From NCBI GenBank assembly GCA_003118195.1, contig BEXV01000118.1, positions 329,046-393,045 of the forward strand: a stretch of 64,000 bases of DNA, in the 5' to 3' direction. Source of the stretch: Hemicentrotus pulcherrimus. Taxonomy: Eukaryota > Echinodermata > Echinoidea > Camarodonta > Strongylocentrotidae. Below the pieces are notes generated by a model. That model was not told the origin of the DNA, did no database searches, and saw only the letters and a program-made list of their open reading frames with translations. Positions within the stretch are counted from its first letter, which is position 1; every line of letters begins with the position of its first letter. This document shows positions 61,101 through 64,000 of the stretch, piece after piece. A program made the translations under genes and the position numbers.

Positions 61101-64000
61101 TTAATGCTTTTAATCCAGATGAATTATTTCATCTTTCCTGAACAGGAATATTATTTTAAAGTTCTATTATTTTTCTTAAATCTGTAATAATAATATCTTT
61201 ACCGCAATATGTTTCAGGACCGGAAAACTGGCCGAGTATCCCCGGATCACATTGCGGTGGAAGGAAACAGTCACCAATCAATATCGAAACCCGTTCTGTC
61301 ATCCAGGCTGACCTGGGTGAATTCGTCTTCGACGGTCTTCAAACAACCTACGGTACACAGGTTGGCGGTAGAGGAAACCAGGGAGGACAAGGTGGACAAG
61401 GTGGCAGTGGATTCAACTGGGGTGGACATGGAGCAGGTGGAGGTGGAGGTGGAGGTGTAGGCGGTGTCGGCGGCGGCGGTGGTTGGAACTGGAACAGTTG
61501 GTGGAACGGCAACGGATGGGGAGGCAACAACGGTGGACAAAACGGCGTTGGAAGCCAACATCCGCAATGGAGTAATCCTTTCGGCAACCTTCAGATGGGA
61601 CCCAAACCGACAAAAAATCCATACCAGCCTTTTGGCATGAACGGACCCGAAAGAATGTTCACAACAGACAACAATCAAAATGCATACGGTCCCAGGGCTC
61701 TCCACGGTTACAACTCAGCTCCAACAACAAAAGTAGAGGTTTCAAACGACGGTCATACTCGTAAGTATCTTTTTTTTTTTTTAGCGTATATTGAAAATCA
61801 AAACAGTCGTTCATGTTCGATCTCACTTTTTAAGAATCGAAAAATGTAATTAATTGAAATTCAGTGCTCATTGTGAATTAAACATATATAAATGGTTTAT
61901 ATATTTTTTAAAATGAATAAACAAATAAAACTAATCACTAGAGATTTTAACATTTGCTCATCCAGTTCCAATTCAATACAATGATACAAATTAAGTGAGT
62001 AAGATACAGACAGGGCAGACAAGAGTGTGGGATTGGAAGAATTTAAACTCCTGGATATGGGACGTACATTGTACGCTTGAATGTGATGATAGAGTAAAAC
62101 ATGATGGTAATGGGAGTTGAGAGTATTTACACGTTAATCTAAGATATTTTGTTTTTGTTTTCATTGATTTAGTGAAAGTCAGTACGGAAGGCATGTACGT
62201 GCTGAGAGGAGGTGGACTGCCTTTTGATGCCAAGCCAGCTCAACTTCATTTTCACTGGGGAACCACACCCGAAAGAGGTTCAGAACATACCATCGATGGA
62301 AGGCCCTTCTCTGCTGAGGTAATACTGAAGCTGATGATGACGATGATGATGATGATGATCCATTCTGGCCTACGCGGTCGTAAAGACTTTCCAAAAAAAA
62401 ATCCCCTGTGGTAATTTCAATAGCCCTGTACATCAACTACTAAAATATGCGAATGACGTATAACGTAGTACGAACATGATTTCTATGAGATGTGCATTAA
62501 GGTTTTGAAGTTGTCCCTGAGTAAATTTCTCGAAAAACTCTTGCGATCATGGTTAAAGGTAAAGAACAGTATTGGAAACGCCCCAATTTCAAAAAATTAA
62601 ATGGAAGCTCTCATTACCAATCATGTGAAAGAATATGTTTTTGACTAATACACGATGATAACAAATTTGCTGGGAAACCGCCTACTAATTCATATATTTG
62701 GTAAATTTGTTTCTCTCATGATCTGTGAGAGATATAGGGTAGTCCCATATACATCTTTCTATGTATAGTGCTTGTAAATTTACGAAGAATGGGCCAAATT
62801 TCTTATTATTTTAATGATTCCAGAACCTTGCAGATGCTAGATGCTAGATGATCAAACTTTTCTGATCGATTCCACAACGTTTCTTTTACAATGCAATCGC
62901 ATGACCATAACTGGTCTTTACCTTTAACGTACCTTTCTAAAACCCCCCCCCCCCCTCCCCACCGACCCCCTTACCCGCTCACACGTCATTTCATTAAAGA
63001 AAAATTACGCCCTCAAACACATTTTTTTTGCTTGGACTAAAGTGACGTTGGAAATTGAATTAGTGATCTTTCAATCAATAAGATATTTTCTTCTCCTTTC
63101 CCGTATATTACAGCTTCATCTTGTTCACTACAACGCTAAATACAGGACCATTGCAGAAGCAGTCAAACAACCCGATGGTTTAGCTGTTCTCGGATTCTTC
63201 ATCCAGGTATGTCATCGTTATGGTTCTTGAAGTGTTATGGTTTATTTGGATTGTCGTTGAAACACGACAACAGCCGGAAAACAATCGATGTAGCAGTAAA
63301 ATGACAATATTGTTAGAATCCTTCATATAGGCCTACGCATGAAAAGTTTACAAGTGAAAAATTGCTTATGATCATTTCATATTTTCACAACGCTTTACAT
63401 TTATTTCATTAATGAATAGGGAAACGATACAAATCATTTGTGGCCATTAGGGGTAATAAAATGTTTGATCGGTCTGCTGTTGGTAACGTGTGACTGTGGT
63501 GTTATATTGTTGAAGGTGGTGATGATGGTCGTTGTGGTAGAAGTAGTAGTAGGAGTAGTAGCAGTAATAGTAGTAGGAGGAGCAGCAGTGAAAGTTGTTA
63601 GTAGTGTCATTGTGTGATATTCTCTTTAAAAAATTAAAACATTTGCGCCATCATGCTTTTCCATTCTTCATATTTCATTCATTTAGGCTTCAGATATTGA
63701 TAACCCAGCATACGATGCTATATTAGATTACACGGCAGGCGTGCGAAGAAAAGGTAAGTTCTCATACCAAACCCCATTTTATACGAATGTACACGAAGTT
63801 TACACTTTACCTCTTTGTTCATTAATTACAGGACAGTGGTAGTTATGAAAATCCCGCCTTTGATCCTCTTCTTGATATCACAGAAAATGTTAAGTTCAAA
63901 GGTGAGTATTGCGATGGATTTTATTGCCATGGCAACCCCTCCGTGTATCCAAATGATCTTGTCATTTGCTTCTCAGGCAGTCCTCCCTCATGGTTGCATG
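52116..64000 (+). CDS. Secreted alpha-carbonic anhydrase with Gly-rich insert, biomineralisation type (3' partial)
   Basis: Alpha-carbonic anhydrases catalyse CO2 + H2O to HCO3- + H+ with an active-site zinc. Secreted forms in calcifying animals supply carbonate for CaCO3 skeletons. Exons 52116-52176, 60744-60779, 61218-61760, 62173-62318 and 63114-63206 join in frame to 293 codons, followed by one of two alternative exons (63687-63753 or 63832-63901). Order of parts: signal peptide (about 1-20); start of the CA fold with GPENW and QSPINI (33-55); Gly/Asn/Trp-rich insert (about 82-196); NDGHT with the proton-shuttle histidine H212 (His64 in human CA II); HFHWG with zinc ligands H239 and H241; GSEH (E251, H252); ELHLVH with E262 and third zinc ligand H264; and [11 protein letters not shown]. 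The part carrying the Thr199 gate and the C-terminus lies past 64000. Catalytic residues seen are intact, so an active enzyme is expected. Expression in skeleton-forming cells is inference from related sea urchin genes. Confidence 0.95.
52973..53000. repeat. (TTCAAA)n short tandem repeat, possible retroelement tail
   Basis: About five units of TTCAAA. Its complement resembles the tail at 24001-24030, so it may mark the end of a retroelement, but I cannot define a body. Confidence 0.7.
60597..60620. repeat. (AT)n microsatellite
   Basis: A pure AT dinucleotide run of 24 bases in intron 1. Confidence 0.97.
60744..60779 (+). CDS. Carbonic anhydrase exon 2 (36-nt micro-exon)
   Basis: Flanked by TTCGCAG and GTAAGTAAT, both strong splice sites, it encodes [13 protein letters not shown] with split codons at both ends. 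The WxYxxxxGPxGPxxW pattern formed with exon 3 matches the start of the mature alpha-CA domain. The short length would make it easy to miss in automatic annotation. Confidence 0.9.
61218..61760 (+). CDS. Carbonic anhydrase exon 3: N-terminal CA fold plus Gly-rich insert
   Basis: The acceptor is GTTTCAG and the donor GTAAGTATC. It encodes residues 33-213. The CA start ([11 protein letters not shown]45, QSPINIETR) is followed by the insert, which runs from [11 protein letters not shown] through a poly-Gly stretch, the Trp-rich [22 protein letters not shown], and then a Pro/Asn/Gln part. The CA fold resumes at [12 protein letters not shown] with the His64 equivalent. The Gly stretch is coded by GGT/GGA/GGC repeats, a likely route of length change. 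Long open frames on the other strand and in frame +2 here are shadows. Confidence 0.93.
62173..62318 (+). CDS. Carbonic anhydrase exon 4: first two zinc histidines
   Basis: The acceptor is TGATTTAG and the donor GAG|GTAATA. It encodes residues 215-262, including LHFHWG (zinc ligands H239 and H241), GSEHTIDG (Glu106/His107 equivalents E251/H252) and a final FSAE that continues into exon 5. A (GAT)n run at 62332-62359 begins just after the donor. Confidence 0.93.
62332..62359. repeat. (GAT)n microsatellite in intron 4
   Basis: About nine GAT triplets with one GAC, 13 bp downstream of the exon 4 donor. Confidence 0.9.
62553..62927. mobile_element. TTAA-flanked MITE, copy B, inside carbonic anhydrase intron 4
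   Basis: Both ends are intact. The left is TTAA followed by AGGTAAAGAACAGT. The right end, reverse-complemented, is TTAA followed by AGGTAAAGACCAGT, so 13 of 14 terminal bases match. TTAA on both sides is the target-site hallmark of piggyBac and Kolobok transposons. At 375 bp with no coding frame it is a non-autonomous element. It makes up almost half of the 795-bp intron. A second copy lies at 38046-38429. Confidence 0.88.
63114..63206 (+). CDS. Carbonic anhydrase exon 5: third zinc histidine
   Basis: The acceptor is TATTACAG and the donor CAG|GTATGT. It has 31 whole codons, phase 0 at both ends (residues 263-293). It begins [10 protein letters not shown], in which H264 is the third zinc ligand, and ends [13 protein letters not shown], a highly conserved alpha-CA block. 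Confidence 0.94.
63514..63608. repeat. (GTA/GTG)n trinucleotide-type tract
   Basis: A degenerate run of GGTGAT, GTAGTA and AGGAGT units in the intron before the alternative exons. Confidence 0.85.
63687..63753 (+). CDS. Carbonic anhydrase alternative exon 6a
   Basis: The acceptor is CATTTAG and the donor AAAG|GTAAGT. It has 67 nt, entering in phase 0 and leaving in phase 1, and codes 22 residues plus one base, including [16 protein letters not shown] and RRK. It is homologous to exon 6b (NPAYDAILD against NPAFDPLLD, both ending K plus a split Gly). It fits the place of the surface helix after the LGxF strand in alpha-CAs. Splicing it on to 6b would read GGA CAG TGG TAG, an immediate stop. 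Confidence 0.8.
63832..63901 (+). CDS. Carbonic anhydrase alternative exon 6b
   Basis: The acceptor is TTAATTACAG and the donor AAAG|GTGAGT. It has 70 nt, phase 0 in and phase 1 out, and codes 23 residues plus one base, beginning [15 protein letters not shown] and ending KFK. It is closer to the usual alpha-CA sequence at this place (a 'NPxFDPLLD' type helix) than 6a, so it is probably the ancestral copy. It follows exon 5 in frame directly. It lies 78 bp after the end of 6a. Confidence 0.85.

Noticed and set aside
61209..61460. Plus-strand open frame overlapping exon 3 in another frame
   Set aside because: The frame used by the CA domain (QSPINI and so on) is the real one; this is a shadow.
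61271..61705. 144-codon open frame on the minus strand, Ser/Thr/Val-rich
   Set aside because: It is the exact antisense of the Gly-rich coding exon 3 of the carbonic anhydrase. GGT/GGA repeats keep the other frames open. It has no domain of its own.

Overview
This window looks like animal nuclear DNA, most probably from an echinoderm and best fitting a sea urchin. It is AT-rich and gene-poor. It carries GT-AG spliced exons, tRNA-derived SINEs with (ATT)n tails, non-LTR tails ending in short tandem motifs, and an intronless rhodopsin-like receptor of the kind sea urchins have in large numbers. The organism call is inference; no species was identified by search. Two runs of N (10745-10943, 33675-33729) and single Ns at 3077 and 48978 sit beside poly-G tracts and mark assembly gaps or ambiguous bases.

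Layout. Positions 1-24900 hold no gene I can support. They contain an ~81-bp triplicated repeat (7389-7640), a decayed non-LTR retrotransposon (14098-14697), a short tandem duplication (15063-15315), a minus-strand SINE (15447-15704) and a non-LTR 3' tail (23885-24032). At 24910-25070 there is a convincing but unrecognised plus-strand terminal coding exon. At 27198-28229 (minus) lies a complete single-exon 7TM receptor of 343 aa with altered DRY, CWxP and NPxxY motifs. From 28230 to 51700 the DNA is non-coding as far as I can see, with microsatellites, a second minus-strand SINE (36156-36405), one copy of a TTAA-flanked MITE (38046-38429), and a ~155-bp tandem repeat interrupted by a retroelement tail (42938-43640).

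The main gene starts near 51780 (TATA box at 51750) and runs off the right edge. It encodes a secreted alpha-carbonic anhydrase with a ~115-residue Gly/Asn/Trp-rich insertion inside the catalytic domain, as in carbonic anhydrases linked to CaCO3 biomineralisation. All three zinc-binding histidines and the proton-shuttle histidine are present. Exons 1-5 join cleanly in frame (293 codons).

The most notable finding is at the right edge. Exon 5 is followed by two homologous exons (63687-63753 and 63832-63901). They have the same phases and are only 78 bp apart, and splicing one to the other creates an immediate in-frame stop. This is the signature of mutually exclusive exons made by tandem exon duplication, giving two versions of a surface segment of the enzyme.
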